Source: Bacteroidota bacterium | GTDB lineage: Bacteria > Bacteroidota > Bacteroidia > 2-12-FULL-35-15 | NCBI GenBank assembly: GCA_947449315.1 | Contig: CANFRC010000003.1 | Coordinates: 166,915-230,914 of the forward strand | Direction of reading: 5' to 3' | DNA length: 64,000 bases | Shown here: positions 18,106 through 27,380 of the stretch, piece by piece | Layout of the letters: every line of letters begins with the position of its first letter | How positions within the stretch are numbered: position 1 is the first letter of the stretch | Program-made: the position numbers and the translations under genes | Notes under the pieces: model-generated | The model's database searches: none | The model's input: only the letters and a program-made list of their open reading frames with translations | What the model was told of the DNA's origin: nothing

Positions 18106-21100
18106 ATGAAAAAAATAATTCTATTCATCCTCGTATTGGCAATAAATAATTTTTCTGTAGCGCAGGAAACTTTCCCAGTAAATGGCACTTCTAATAAGAA
18201 TCACACGATCTATGCATTTATCAATGCAAAAATTGTGGTGAACCCTGATGAAACGATTGAAAACGGAACTATGTTAATTCAGGATGGACTAATAAGCGTT
18301 ATAGGTACTAAAATAGCGCTACCAAAAGGGGCTGTTATTTTCGATTTAAAAGGAAAATCAATCTACCCATCCTTCATAGACGCTTATACAAGCTATGGTA
18401 TGCCTGAACCAAAAAGAAATTCTGGCGGACCATTTCCTCAAATTGAAAGCAATACAAAAGGAGCTTACGGATGGAATCAGGCGATCAAACCTGAGACCGA
18501 AGCCAATAAAATTTTCACAACAGACGCCAAAACTGCTGATGAAATGCGCAAAATGGGATTTGGAGCAGTGTTAACATTCCAAAAAGATGGGATTGTGAGA
18601 GGAAGCGGTTCCGTTGTATCCTTAGCCGATGGCAAAGAAAACCAGTTAATGATTCATGATAAAGCTGCAGCATTGTATTCGTTTGACAAAGGCACATCCA
18701 CACAGGATTATCCATCATCTTTAATGGGTGCGATTGCTTTGCTTCGCCAAACTTATTTAGATGCGGATTGGTACAAAACCGATAAGACAAAAAAAGAGTA
18801 CAACATTTCATTAGACGCTTTCAACAATTTACAAACCCTTCCACAACTATTTGAAACCACAGATAAATTAAACGTTTTACGTGCCAATAAGATTGCTGAT
18901 GAGTTCAAAATAAAATACATAATAAAGGGTTCCGGAAATGAATACCAGCGACTCGATGATATTAAAGCAGCGAATTGCAAATTGATCATTCCTTTAAACT
19001 TTCCGGCTGCATTTGATGTAGAAGATGCCTACGACGCTTCTAACATTTCTTTAACCGAATTGAAACATTGGGAAATGGCGCCTTTAAATCCTTCAGCACT
19101 AGAAAAATACCTTATTCCTTTTGCAATAACAACATCTGACCTGAAGGATAAAAAAGATTTCTGGAAAAACTTGCGCAAAGCCATCACTTACGGATTAACG
19201 GAAAAACAAGCGTTAAGATCGTTAACTACCATTCCTGCCGAGATGCTCAATTTAAGTGATAAAATAGGAAGTTTGAAAAGCGGAATGATCGCTAACTTTA
19301 TCATCACTTCGGGAAATCTATTTGACGAAAAAACAATCATTTATGAAAATTGGGTTCAAGGAATCAACTATAAATTAAATGATTACAACGCTGTTGATGT
19401 GAGAGGAAATTATGATTTTTCGTTTGGTCACAACCGCAATTTGTTTCAACTAAAAATTGAAGGTGAACTTGACAAGTTAAAAGGCACAGTAATTATTGAC
19501 ACCGCTAAAACACCTGTTAATGTTATAGTGTCAGGAAATTCTATTTCAATTTCTTTCAACCCGAAAGATATTACAGGAACGATCCGATTAAGTGGAACTA
19601 TTTCTGACGGACCGATTCGAATGAATGGTAAAGGACAAACTCCTGACGGCGACTGGATTGACTGGAGCGCTAATTATACAAGTGCTTTAACTGCATTACC
19701 TAAAAAAGACCAAGTAAAAGAATTACCGAAATTCGGACAAGTTATTTATCCATTTTGTGCCTATGGAAAACCATTAGATAACCATGAGGGCTTCAGTAAA
19801 ATTGTGCAAGACTTTAAAAACCGCGATGAAGTAATCGTTATAAAACATGTGACCATTTGGACAAATGAAGAAGCAGGAATTTTAAAAAACCAAGATGTTT
19901 ACATTGCGAATGGCCGTATTGCAAGGATAGCAGATGATATCAACGCAACAAAATTAGAATTTGCTAAAGTCATAGATGGAACAGGGAAACACTTAACAGC
20001 CGGAATCATTGACGAACATTCACATATTGCTCTTATCAGCGTGAATGAGGGAACCCAAGCCTCAAGTGCTGAAGTAAGAATGGGCGATGTCATTAATTCG
20101 GAAGACATTAATATTTACCGTCAGCTTTCAGGAGGAGTCACCACATCGCAATTATTACATGGCTCGGCAAACCCTATTGGAGGTCAATCGGCAATTGTAA
20201 AACTTCGTTGGGGAAAAAATCCGGAAGAAATGAAATTTGCAAAAGCAGATGGTTTCATAAAGTTTGCATTGGGAGAAAATGTTAAACAGAGCAATTGGGG
20301 CGATGCAAACACAATTCGTTTTCCCCAAACCAGAATGGGAGTTGAACAAGTGTATTATGATTTTTTTACACGTGCAAAAGAATACGATGCAAAACAAAAA
20401 GCGTTTGCTAGTCTAACCGAAAAAACAAAAGCAAATGCCGCACCATTCCGCAGAGATTTGGAATTAGAAGCAATTGCGGAGATCCTAAATAAAAAACGAT
20501 TCATCACGTGCCACTCATATGTTCAATCTGAAATCAACATGTTGATGCATGTTGGAGATTCATTGGGATTTCAAGTAAATACATTTACACATATTTTAGA
20601 AGGATATAAAGTAGCGGATAAAATGAAAGCGCGAGGCATAGGAGCTTCCACTTTCAGTGATTGGTGGGCATATAAAATGGAAGTAAAAGATGCCATTCCA
20701 TACAATGCATCCATTTTAAATCAAATGGGAATTGTAACAGCAATCAATTCTGATGATGCAGAAATGGGAAGACGATTAAATCAGGAAGCTGCAAAATCGG
20801 TAAAATACGGAGGGATGAGCGAAGAAGATGCCTTGAAATTGGTCACACTAAATCCGGCGAAGCTATTACACATCGACAACAGAGTAGGAAGCATTAAAGT
20901 AGGAAAAGATGCTGATGTTGTTCTGTGGTCTGACAACCCTTTATCAATTTATGCGAAAGTGGAGAAAACAATTATTGATGGACATATTTATTATGATAGG
21001 GAAGAAGACGCTAAACAACGACTTGATATTCAAAAAGAACGTGCAAGAATCATTCAAAAAATGCTGGATGAGAAAAAAGGTGGAGCACCAGTACAAAAAC

Positions 21101-21165
21101 CTAGCGTGAAAAAACAACAATTATTCGGATGTGATAGTATGCAAGATAATTACATGGAGCAATAA
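18106..21165 (+). CDS. exported tandem amidohydrolase-family protein
   Basis: A signal peptide (about 1-19, ends SVAQ) precedes two amidohydrolase-like TIM-barrel regions. The C-terminal one (about 580-1000) keeps the metal-binding signature: HSH in IIDEHSHIAL, His in ITCHSYVQ and FTHILEG, and Asp in AINSDDAEMG. In the N-terminal one (about 30-440) the place where HxH is expected reads SFIDAYTSYG, so the metal site seems lost. The substrate cannot be predicted; related exported proteins are annotated imidazolonepropionase- or dipeptidase-like. The protein is 1019 residues and is followed 52 nt later by a third copy of the fold. Confidence 0.82.
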   Translation: MKKIILFILVLAINNFSVAQETFPVNGTSNKNHTIYAFINAKIVVNPDETIENGTMLIQDGLISVIGTKIALPKGAVIFDLKGKSIYPSFIDAYTSYGMPEPKRNSGGPFPQIESNTKGAYGWNQAIKPETEANKIFTTDAKTADEMRKMGFGAVLTFQKDGIVRGSGSVVSLADGKENQLMIHDKAAALYSFDKGTSTQDYPSSLMGAIALLRQTYLDADWYKTDKTKKEYNISLDAFNNLQTLPQLFETTDKLNVLRANKIADEFKIKYIIKGSGNEYQRLDDIKAANCKLIIPLNFPAAFDVEDAYDASNISLTELKHWEMAPLNPSALEKYLIPFAITTSDLKDKKDFWKNLRKAITYGLTEKQALRSLTTIPAEMLNLSDKIGSLKSGMIANFIITSGNLFDEKTIIYENWVQGINYKLNDYNAVDVRGNYDFSFGHNRNLFQLKIEGELDKLKGTVIIDTAKTPVNVIVSGNSISISFNPKDITGTIRLSGTISDGPIRMNGKGQTPDGDWIDWSANYTSALTALPKKDQVKELPKFGQVIYPFCAYGKPLDNHEGFSKIVQDFKNRDEVIVIKHVTIWTNEEAGILKNQDVYIANGRIARIADDINATKLEFAKVIDGTGKHLTAGIIDEHSHIALISVNEGTQASSAEVRMGDVINSEDINIYRQLSGGVTTSQLLHGSANPIGGQSAIVKLRWGKNPEEMKFAKADGFIKFALGENVKQSNWGDANTIRFPQTRMGVEQVYYDFFTRAKEYDAKQKAFASLTEKTKANAAPFRRDLELEAIAEILNKKRFITCHSYVQSEINMLMHVGDSLGFQVNTFTHILEGYKVADKMKARGIGASTFSDWWAYKMEVKDAIPYNASILNQMGIVTAINSDDAEMGRRLNQEAAKSVKYGGMSEEDALKLVTLNPAKLLHIDNRVGSIKVGKDADVVLWSDNPLSIYAKVEKTIIDGHIYYDREEDAKQRLDIQKERARIIQKMLDEKKGGAPVQKPSVKKQQLFGCDSMQDNYMEQ

Positions 21166-21217
21166 ATAAAAATGCAACGCTATCAATAATCTTTATGTCA
21201 ATAATAAACACAACAAA

Positions 21218-22507
21218 ATGAAAAAAATATTTTTTGCCCTAACAATTATCGCCTCGCAGCTTTCGACAGCTCAAACTAAAAGTTTGTTGATAATGAATGG
21301 GACTGCGCACATAGGCACTGACAGCATTATTCAGAATTCGATCATTGGAATTAAAAATGGAAAAATTGTTGAAGTACTAGATGCATCAAAATTTAAAGGT
21401 GAGTTAGGGAATTATGATGAAAAAATAGATGCAACAGGTAAACAAATTTATCCGGGATTCATTGCTCCTAATTCCACGCTGGGATTATTTGAAATTGAAG
21501 CTGTTCGAGCAACTCTCGACTTCCGAGAAGTTGGCACCACGCTTCCAAATGTCCGTTCATTAATTGCTTATAACACCGATTCAAAAATAATACCTACTGT
21601 TCGTACAAATGGTATTTTGATGGCGCAGATAACACCCAGAGGAGGCTTGGTTTCTGGAACATCCAGCGTTGTTGTTCTGGATGGTTGGAACTGGGAAGAT
21701 GCTGCATACAAAATGGATGATGCGATCCATATCAATTGGCCTAGAATGGTTAGCCGTAAGTTTTTAGATGAGGACAATATCTATCCTGGTCCATATGAAA
21801 AAAATAAAGATTACATCAAACAAACCGATGACCTTAAAAAATTATTTGCAGATGCAAAAGCTTACAACGAAACAGAAACGAAGCTTGAAAAAAATCTCCG
21901 ATTCGAGTCAATGAAAGGAATTTTTGATGGAACACAAACCTTGTTCATACACAGTAATAATGTAAAAGAGATCATCGAAGCAGTCAATTTCGCGAAACAA
22001 TTTCAACTGAAACGGGTTGCAATTGTTGGCGGGAAAGACAGTTGGATGGTAACAGACCTATTAAAAGAAAATAATATTTCAGTAGTTGTTTCCCGAGTAC
22101 ATGATCTGCCCGAACATCCGGAAGACGATGTAGATCTGCCTTATAAATTACCTTATTTACTTCAAAAGGCAGGCGTATTATTCTGCTTGAATAATGAAGG
22201 GGATATGGAAGAAATGGGAACACGAAACTTGCCTTTTTATGCGGGAACAGCTGCTGCTTATGGACTAACAAGAGAACAAGCATTAAGATCAATAACACTT
22301 AACACTGCAAAAATATTAGGCATTGACAAAACTGTTGGAAGCATAGAAGTAGGAAAAGATGCCACTATTTTTATTTCTTCTGGTGACGCGTTGGATATGC
22401 GAACGAACAATGTAACAGCTGCTTATATAAAAGGTGTGAGCATTGATCTTAATAACGATCAAAAAGCGTTGTACGAGAAATACAAAAAGAAATACGGGTT
22501 GAAATAA
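21218..22507 (+). CDS. exported amidohydrolase-like protein lacking the HxH motif
   Basis: A 429-residue protein with signal peptide (ends STAQ) and the beta-sandwich plus barrel pattern of amidohydrolases (PGFIAPNSTLGLFEIE, then SIEVGKDATIFI near the end). The site of the metal-binding HxH reads APNST, and no other His pair replaces it. It closely parallels the N-terminal half of the preceding 1019-residue protein, so it may be a non-catalytic subunit or act by another mechanism. It is co-transcribed with that gene (gap 52 nt). Confidence 0.75.
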   Translation: MKKIFFALTIIASQLSTAQTKSLLIMNGTAHIGTDSIIQNSIIGIKNGKIVEVLDASKFKGELGNYDEKIDATGKQIYPGFIAPNSTLGLFEIEAVRATLDFREVGTTLPNVRSLIAYNTDSKIIPTVRTNGILMAQITPRGGLVSGTSSVVVLDGWNWEDAAYKMDDAIHINWPRMVSRKFLDEDNIYPGPYEKNKDYIKQTDDLKKLFADAKAYNETETKLEKNLRFESMKGIFDGTQTLFIHSNNVKEIIEAVNFAKQFQLKRVAIVGGKDSWMVTDLLKENNISVVVSRVHDLPEHPEDDVDLPYKLPYLLQKAGVLFCLNNEGDMEEMGTRNLPFYAGTAAAYGLTREQALRSITLNTAKILGIDKTVGSIEVGKDATIFISSGDALDMRTNNVTAAYIKGVSIDLNNDQKALYEKYKKKYGLK

Positions 22508-22549
22508 ACCAATTTGAAAATAAAAAATAATCATTAAAACAGAAACCTT

Positions 22550-22564
22550 TCTGCGATAGACAGG
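22550..22564. repeat. dispersed short palindromic repeat, copy 1
   Basis: TCTGCGATAGACAGG resembles CCTGCGACAGGCAGG at 62071-62085 and CCTGCGGGCGGGCAGG at 61522-61537. All three are short inverted repeats of the form CCTGC-N5/6-GCAGG in intergenic DNA; this copy is the most degenerate. Confidence 0.45.
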
Positions 22565-22582
22565 TTGGCATGTTCATTTTGA

Positions 22583-23566
22583 TTAGTTATCTGAAACCTT
22601 AAATCCTAGTTTCTCTCTCACTCGTTTTAGTGTTGCTTTTGCTATCAGGCGCGCCTTATCTGCCCCTATCTGCAATTTCGCATCCAATTCATGACGGTTA
22701 TTCATATAATGATCATAGGTTGCTCTTTCCTTTTTAAATTTCTCTAAAAGCAATTCCAAAAAAGCTGTTTTTGCATGACCATACCCATAACCGCCTTTCG
22801 AATAATTTTCACGCATCATCGCAATTTGAGCTTCTGTAGCTATTAATTTATATAAGGCAAACACATTGCATGTATCAGGATCTTTGGGTTCTTCCAAAGG
22901 AGTTGCATCGGTAACAATACTCATTATCACTTTTTTTAAATCCTTTTCAGGAAGAAAAATATTGATGAAATTATTTAAGGACTTACTCATTTTCTTTCCA
23001 TCGATACCCGGTATCAACATCGTTGCTTCATTTACCTTGCCTTCAGGAACAACAAATACATCGCCGTATACATGATTAAATTTTTCAGCAATATCGCGCG
23101 TCATTTCCAAATGTTGCATCTGATCTTTTCCAACAGGAACATAATGTGCATCGTATAAAATAATATCAGCGGCCATTAAAACAGGATATGTAAAAAGTCC
23201 GGCATTCACATCTGCAAGTCGTTCCGATTTGTCTTTAAATGAATGTGCATTCGCCAGCATCGGGAAAGGCGTAAAGCAATTCAAATACCATGTCAACTCA
23301 CATACTTCTGCCACATCACTCTGACGATAGAAAATATTTTTATCGGTATCGAATCCAAATGCTAACCATGTTGCTGCTACAGCATCGGTACTTTCTTTGA
23401 TAAATTTTGCATCCTTTATTGTTGTTAAAGAATGTAGATCCGCTATAAAAAACAGCGACTCGTTTCCTGTTTGCTTAGAAAGTTCAATTGCAGGTACTAT
23501 TGCACCCAATATATTTCCTAAATGCGGAATATTTGTACTCTGAACTCCTGTAAGTATCCTAGACAT
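22583..23566 (-). CDS. trpS: tryptophan--tRNA ligase
   Basis: Class I synthetase charging tRNA-Trp. TGVQSTNIPHLGNILGAI at residues 6-23 contains the HIGH-equivalent PHLGN, and KMSKS lies near residue 193. The length of 327 is normal for the bacterial enzyme. It is monocistronic and divergent from the acyltransferase gene. The 3' gap (22508-22582) before the amidohydrolase stop contains a short member of the dispersed palindromic repeat described separately. Confidence 0.96.
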   Translation of the reverse strand: MSRILTGVQSTNIPHLGNILGAIVPAIELSKQTGNESLFFIADLHSLTTIKDAKFIKESTDAVAATWLAFGFDTDKNIFYRQSDVAEVCELTWYLNCFTPFPMLANAHSFKDKSERLADVNAGLFTYPVLMAADIILYDAHYVPVGKDQMQHLEMTRDIAEKFNHVYGDVFVVPEGKVNEATMLIPGIDGKKMSKSLNNFINIFLPEKDLKKVIMSIVTDATPLEEPKDPDTCNVFALYKLIATEAQIAMMRENYSKGGYGYGHAKTAFLELLLEKFKKERATYDHYMNNRHELDAKLQIGADKARLIAKATLKRVREKLGFKVSDN

Positions 23567-23693
23567 CCTCTTTTGTTGTTGGTTATTATTTGTAAGCTAT
23601 TGAAATTACAATTTAAAATATCCCCCAATTTTCCAATAAACTCGCTCAAAGATACAGTTTATTTAAAACCAATAAAACAGGCTTAAATTTTCA

Positions 23694-23701
23694 TACCTTT
23701 G
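23694..23701 (+). promoter_or_regulatory. -7 box of the acyltransferase-gatC unit
   Basis: TACCTTTG matches TAnnTTTG and ends only 9 nt before the ATG at 23711, so the transcript should be nearly leaderless. This box also shows that the in-frame TTG at 23699 cannot be the start codon. Confidence 0.7.
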
Positions 23702-23710
23702 TGGTCCACC

Positions 23711-24460
23711 ATGAATTATTTGTTGATCATACCAAGAACCCTTTGGAAACTATTATTCATCCTCAATTTTGTTTTAGGATTAGTAATTTTATACCCACTA
23801 TTCTTCGTTCTGCTTTCTCGAAGAAAATGGTTTACGAAAGCATTTCAACTAAAAAAATTCTGGGCGAAATGGATCTTATTTATTCCAGGTCTATTTTATA
23901 AAATAAAAAGAGAAACTCCGTCTGAAAAACTTCCGCAACCAGCTGTTTATTGCGCCAATCATGCTTCCTACTTAGATATTGTTTACAGCTATATTGCAAT
24001 ACCGAATTATTTTGTTTTTATGGGAAAACAAGAATTAAATAGGGCGCCTCTATTCCGAATCTTTTTCAGAGACATGAACATCCTTGTTGATCGCAGCAGC
24101 AACATGGCATCGCACAGGGCATTCATCCGTGCAGGACAAGATCTAGACAGAGGGTGTAGCACCTTCCTATTTCCTGAAGGAGGCATCTCCAGCTCCGGAA
24201 AATTAAAAGGATTCAAAAACGGGGCGTTCAAACTGGCCATTGAAAAGCAAGTCCCCATTGTCCCTATTACCTTTTTAAACAATTGGAATCTTTTGCAAAA
24301 TGGTGGTTTTTTTAAATCACTTGGCAGTCCAGGGATTGCAAAGATCATTGTTCACGAACCTATACCGACTATTGGAATGACTGAAAATGATTTATTACCT
24401 TTGCGGACGAAAGTAAGAGAGATCATTCAAAAAGAATTAGATAATTATTCGAAAAGTTAA
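23711..24460 (+). CDS. 1-acyl-sn-glycerol-3-phosphate acyltransferase (PlsC-like)
   Basis: Acyltransferase that adds the second fatty acid to lysophosphatidate in the cytoplasmic membrane. The N-terminal 50 residues hold one or two membrane segments. Motif I NHASYLD (HxxxxD) is near residue 82 and motif III FPEGGIS near 150. Length 249 is normal. I chose the ATG at 23711 rather than the in-frame TTG at 23699, because the latter lies inside the -7 box. gatC starts 1 nt after its stop codon, so the two are co-transcribed. Confidence 0.88.
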   Translation: MNYLLIIPRTLWKLLFILNFVLGLVILYPLFFVLLSRRKWFTKAFQLKKFWAKWILFIPGLFYKIKRETPSEKLPQPAVYCANHASYLDIVYSYIAIPNYFVFMGKQELNRAPLFRIFFRDMNILVDRSSNMASHRAFIRAGQDLDRGCSTFLFPEGGISSSGKLKGFKNGAFKLAIEKQVPIVPITFLNNWNLLQNGGFFKSLGSPGIAKIIVHEPIPTIGMTENDLLPLRTKVREIIQKELDNYSKS

Positions 24461-24461
24461 C

Positions 24462-24758
24462 ATGAAAATAGACAACGATACGGTAGATAAAATAGCTCAC
24501 TTGGCACGTTTGGAATATACAACCCATGAAGCAAAAGAAGAGATCAAAAAAGATCTGAATAACATGCTTGGTTTTATTGACAAATTAAACGAATTAGACA
24601 CGTCCAATATTGAACCGCTGATCTATATGAGTGAAGAAGTAAATGTATTGCGTGAAGATGATGTAAAGCAGGAAATTACCCATGCTGAAGCATTAAAAAA
24701 TGCACCTCAAAAAGATTCTGATTATTTTAAAGTTCCGAAGGTGATCGAGAAAGCTTAA
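24462..24758 (+). CDS. gatC: Asp-tRNA(Asn)/Glu-tRNA(Gln) amidotransferase subunit C
   Basis: The 98-residue GatC subunit stabilises the GatA-GatB interface of the amidotransferase that converts misacylated Asp-tRNA(Asn) or Glu-tRNA(Gln). The opening (VDKIAHLARLEY) and the LNMLGFIDKLNELDT stretch are typical, as is the C-terminal DYFKVPKVIE. It is coupled to the acyltransferase gene and ends in a strong bidirectional terminator. gatA and gatB are not in the window. Confidence 0.93.
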   Translation: MKIDNDTVDKIAHLARLEYTTHEAKEEIKKDLNNMLGFIDKLNELDTSNIEPLIYMSEEVNVLREDDVKQEITHAEALKNAPQKDSDYFKVPKVIEKA

Positions 24759-24760
24759 AA

Positions 24761-24792
24761 AAAAGCCTGCTAAAATTAGCAGGCTTTTTTTA
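24761..24792 (+). terminator. bidirectional terminator between gatC and hemB
   Basis: Stem AAAAGCCTGCTAA / TTAGCAGGCTTTT (24761-24773 and 24776-24788) with a T-run on either strand serves the convergent gatC and hemB genes. Confidence 0.92.
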
Positions 24793-25758
24793 TAACCATT
24801 TCTTTTCAAAAATGTCTTTCGTATGATAGGTGATAATGATGTTCGCTCCTGCACGTGCAAATGCATACATATTCTCCATCACAATTTTTTGTTCATCTAT
24901 CCAGCCTTTTTGTGCTGCCGCCTTTACCATGGAATATTCACCGGACACATTGTAACACGCAACTGGTAATAATGTATTCTGACGCAAATTGAAAATGACA
25001 TCCATATATGCCAAAGCCGGTTTTACCATCAATACATCTGCCCCTTCACTTTCATCTAACAACCCTTCTGTCATTGATTCATTTCCATTTCTGAAATCCA
25101 TCTGGTAGGACTTACGATCACCTTTCTGAGGAGCGGAATCAGCAGCTTCACGGAATGGACCATAATATGCGGATGCATATTTTATAGAATACGACATGAT
25201 CGCTGTATTCTCAAAACCATTTTTATCCAACAAACTTCTCATTGCCGCTATACGTCCATCCATCATATCACTTGGCGCAACCATGTCGGCTCCGGCCTGC
25301 GCATGGGCCAAAGCCATTTTTGCCAAGACTTCAACAGATGAATCATTGTGCACATAATCGTCATGCAAAATTCCGCAATGCCCATGTGTGGTATATGCAC
25401 ACACACAAACATCGGTAACGACATAAAGTGTATCTCCGAATTTTTCTTTCAAGGCTTTTACAGCTTTTACAACAATGGAATTATTGCTGAAAGAAGAGCT
25501 TGCATCTTCTGTCTTTTGTTCACCCACACCAAACAATAAAATTTTATTAATGCCAATCTTCAATCCTTTCTCCACATCTTTCAATAATTCATCCACCGAA
25601 TAATGATTTATTCCCGGCATGGCATCAATAGGATGAACCACATTTTTTCCTTCAACAATAAAATAAGGATAAATAAACATGTCTTTGGAAAGACGTGTTT
25701 CTGCAACCATCTCACGCGTGATGGCATTTTTTCTCAATCTTCTAGGTCTGTGTAACAT
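24790..25758 (-). CDS. hemB: porphobilinogen synthase (delta-aminolevulinate dehydratase)
   Basis: HemB condenses two 5-aminolevulinate molecules to porphobilinogen. The cysteine-rich segment DVCVCAYTTHGHCG is the zinc-binding form of the active site, and the two Schiff-base lysines lie in YSIKYASAYYGPF and MVKPALAYMDV. I place the start at the ATG at 25758 (322 residues; MLHRPRRLRKN is the family N-terminus). A frame extending to 25794 would overlap hemCD and add 12 residues without family support. It is the last gene of hemA-hemCD-hemB, 10 nt after hemCD. Confidence 0.95.
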   Translation of the reverse strand: MLHRPRRLRKNAITREMVAETRLSKDMFIYPYFIVEGKNVVHPIDAMPGINHYSVDELLKDVEKGLKIGINKILLFGVGEQKTEDASSSFSNNSIVVKAVKALKEKFGDTLYVVTDVCVCAYTTHGHCGILHDDYVHNDSSVEVLAKMALAHAQAGADMVAPSDMMDGRIAAMRSLLDKNGFENTAIMSYSIKYASAYYGPFREAADSAPQKGDRKSYQMDFRNGNESMTEGLLDESEGADVLMVKPALAYMDVIFNLRQNTLLPVACYNVSGEYSMVKAAAQKGWIDEQKIVMENMYAFARAGANIIITYHTKDIFEKKWL

Positions 25759-25768
25759 TGTAATAAAT

Positions 25769-27331
25769 TTATATTCCGAATACAGCTTCTGCAAGTCCTA
25801 CTTCATCAAATGATGCAGGCAACAAACAATTTTGTACTCCGTGTTCTATTAATTTTTTTTCGGTAGATTTTCCAATTGCAATGACTTTTTGATCTGCTGA
25901 GATTTTTCCTTTTTCAAAAAATGAATCAACATTGGATGGACTTGTAAAAACAACAACATCTACCTTTGGCAACTTTGCATTTTCTTTTTTTATTGTTTCA
26001 TACACAATGAGGTCAGTTAATTTAGAATGATCACCAAACTGCTGTTGAATGGTTCGTAACCCGCCTTTTGCCTGAGGAAACAAGACTGTCTCTTCGCCAA
26101 CCGTCTTAGCGAATTTTTTTCCAACTACTTTTGTATCGTTCACAGAACCGACGAATGCAGCATTTCTATTGTGCTTTTTCAATTCTTGTTCTGTTGATTT
26201 TCCAATCACGCCAAATTTTGTTTTTGGTTTCAACTCAGGATCCTGTCCGAAGAAAAAATCAACAGCATTGGAGCTAGCAAAAAATACCCAGTCCGTTGGC
26301 GGCGTTAAAGAGATCTTCACTTGTTTTGTTTCAATGAAAGAAACACCTTCCACTTTATAACCATTTCCTTCCAACACATTTTTGAAGAAAGAATCCTCTT
26401 TTAGGTCACGGGTAATTAAAACAGATTTTCCTTTGATCGCATTCAGTTGGTTCACAATTTTCTGCGCAAACCCTTCATCTGTAAAGGACTCGAAATACAA
26501 ACGTTTCGGCATGGTATTCCAGGAATCCGATTTTGATGTCCACACCTTAAATTTATTATCTTCTTTGATGCAATAAACACCTAATGGCAATTGGCAACCG
26601 CCATCAAACAAGTTCAACACTTTACGTTCAATACCAATAGTATCCTGAACTTTTTCAGAATTTAATTTATTGATGTATTCGAATAATTCATGATCGTCTT
26701 CACGGATCTGTAAACCTAAAACACCTTGAGCCGGCGCTGGAATAAATTCTTTTGGATCTAAGCGCAACACTTTGAATTCGCTTAAGTCGATTCGCAAACG
26801 TTCAACACCGGCAGCAGCCAACATGATGGCATCATATTTTTTATCACGCAATTTCTGAATACGCGTAGGAACATTTCCTCTAAGATCTTCGAGGGTGATA
26901 TCTTTTCTAAAAGCGAGCAATTGGGATTTTCTTCTGGCAGAAGAAGTTCCCACAATAGCATTTCTTTTGAATGAAAATTTTTCTCCGTTATCAACACATT
27001 CTTTACGAATCAAAACTAATTCAGCAGCATCTTCACGCTCAGAAACAGCAGCAATTTTAAGCCCTTCAGGAGAAGTTGTTGGAAGGTCTTTGTGAGAATG
27101 AACAGCCAGGTCTATTTCTTTTTTTAACAAGGCATCTTCAATTTCTTTTGTAAAAAAACCTTTGCCTTCTAATTTATCAAAACTTAAATCTTGAATCGCA
27201 TCGCCTTGTGTTGTTATAATTTTTAATTCAGCTGTGAGTCCTAATTTCTGAACTTTACGTAACACATGATTCGCTTGCCACAATGCAAGATCACTTCCTC
27301 TGCTTCCAATAATTATTTTTCTGTCGATCAT
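25769..27331 (-). CDS. hemC: hydroxymethylbilane synthase / uroporphyrinogen-III synthase fusion (HemC-HemD)
   Basis: One 520-residue polypeptide carries two consecutive heme-pathway enzymes. Residues 1-290 are HemC (GSRGSDLALWQANHV; the dipyrromethane-carrying Cys lies in DGGCQLPLG near 243), which links four porphobilinogens. Residues about 300-520 are HemD (VLITRDL, FASSNAVDFFF, VFTSPSNVDSFF), which closes and inverts the ring. The HemC C-terminal domain is somewhat shorter than in stand-alone enzymes. Fusion would allow the unstable hydroxymethylbilane to pass directly to HemD; that is inference. hemB follows after 10 nt, hemA precedes by 49 nt. Confidence 0.93.
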   Translation of the reverse strand: MIDRKIIIGSRGSDLALWQANHVLRKVQKLGLTAELKIITTQGDAIQDLSFDKLEGKGFFTKEIEDALLKKEIDLAVHSHKDLPTTSPEGLKIAAVSEREDAAELVLIRKECVDNGEKFSFKRNAIVGTSSARRKSQLLAFRKDITLEDLRGNVPTRIQKLRDKKYDAIMLAAAGVERLRIDLSEFKVLRLDPKEFIPAPAQGVLGLQIREDDHELFEYINKLNSEKVQDTIGIERKVLNLFDGGCQLPLGVYCIKEDNKFKVWTSKSDSWNTMPKRLYFESFTDEGFAQKIVNQLNAIKGKSVLITRDLKEDSFFKNVLEGNGYKVEGVSFIETKQVKISLTPPTDWVFFASSNAVDFFFGQDPELKPKTKFGVIGKSTEQELKKHNRNAAFVGSVNDTKVVGKKFAKTVGEETVLFPQAKGGLRTIQQQFGDHSKLTDLIVYETIKKENAKLPKVDVVVFTSPSNVDSFFEKGKISADQKVIAIGKSTEKKLIEHGVQNCLLPASFDEVGLAEAVFGI

Positions 27332-27347
27332 TTATTTTACAACTGTT

Positions 27348-27375
27348 ATATAAAAAATAAAGCCCTTACGGGCTT
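27348..27375 (-). terminator. intrinsic terminator between hemA and hemCD
   Basis: On the minus strand the stem AAGCCC-GTAA-GGGCTT (27375 down to 27360) has a GNRA-like tetraloop and is followed by TATTTTTTATATA. It lies 6 nt after the hemA stop codon, inside the heme operon, so part of the transcripts should end here. Confidence 0.8.
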
Positions 27376-27380
27376 AAACT

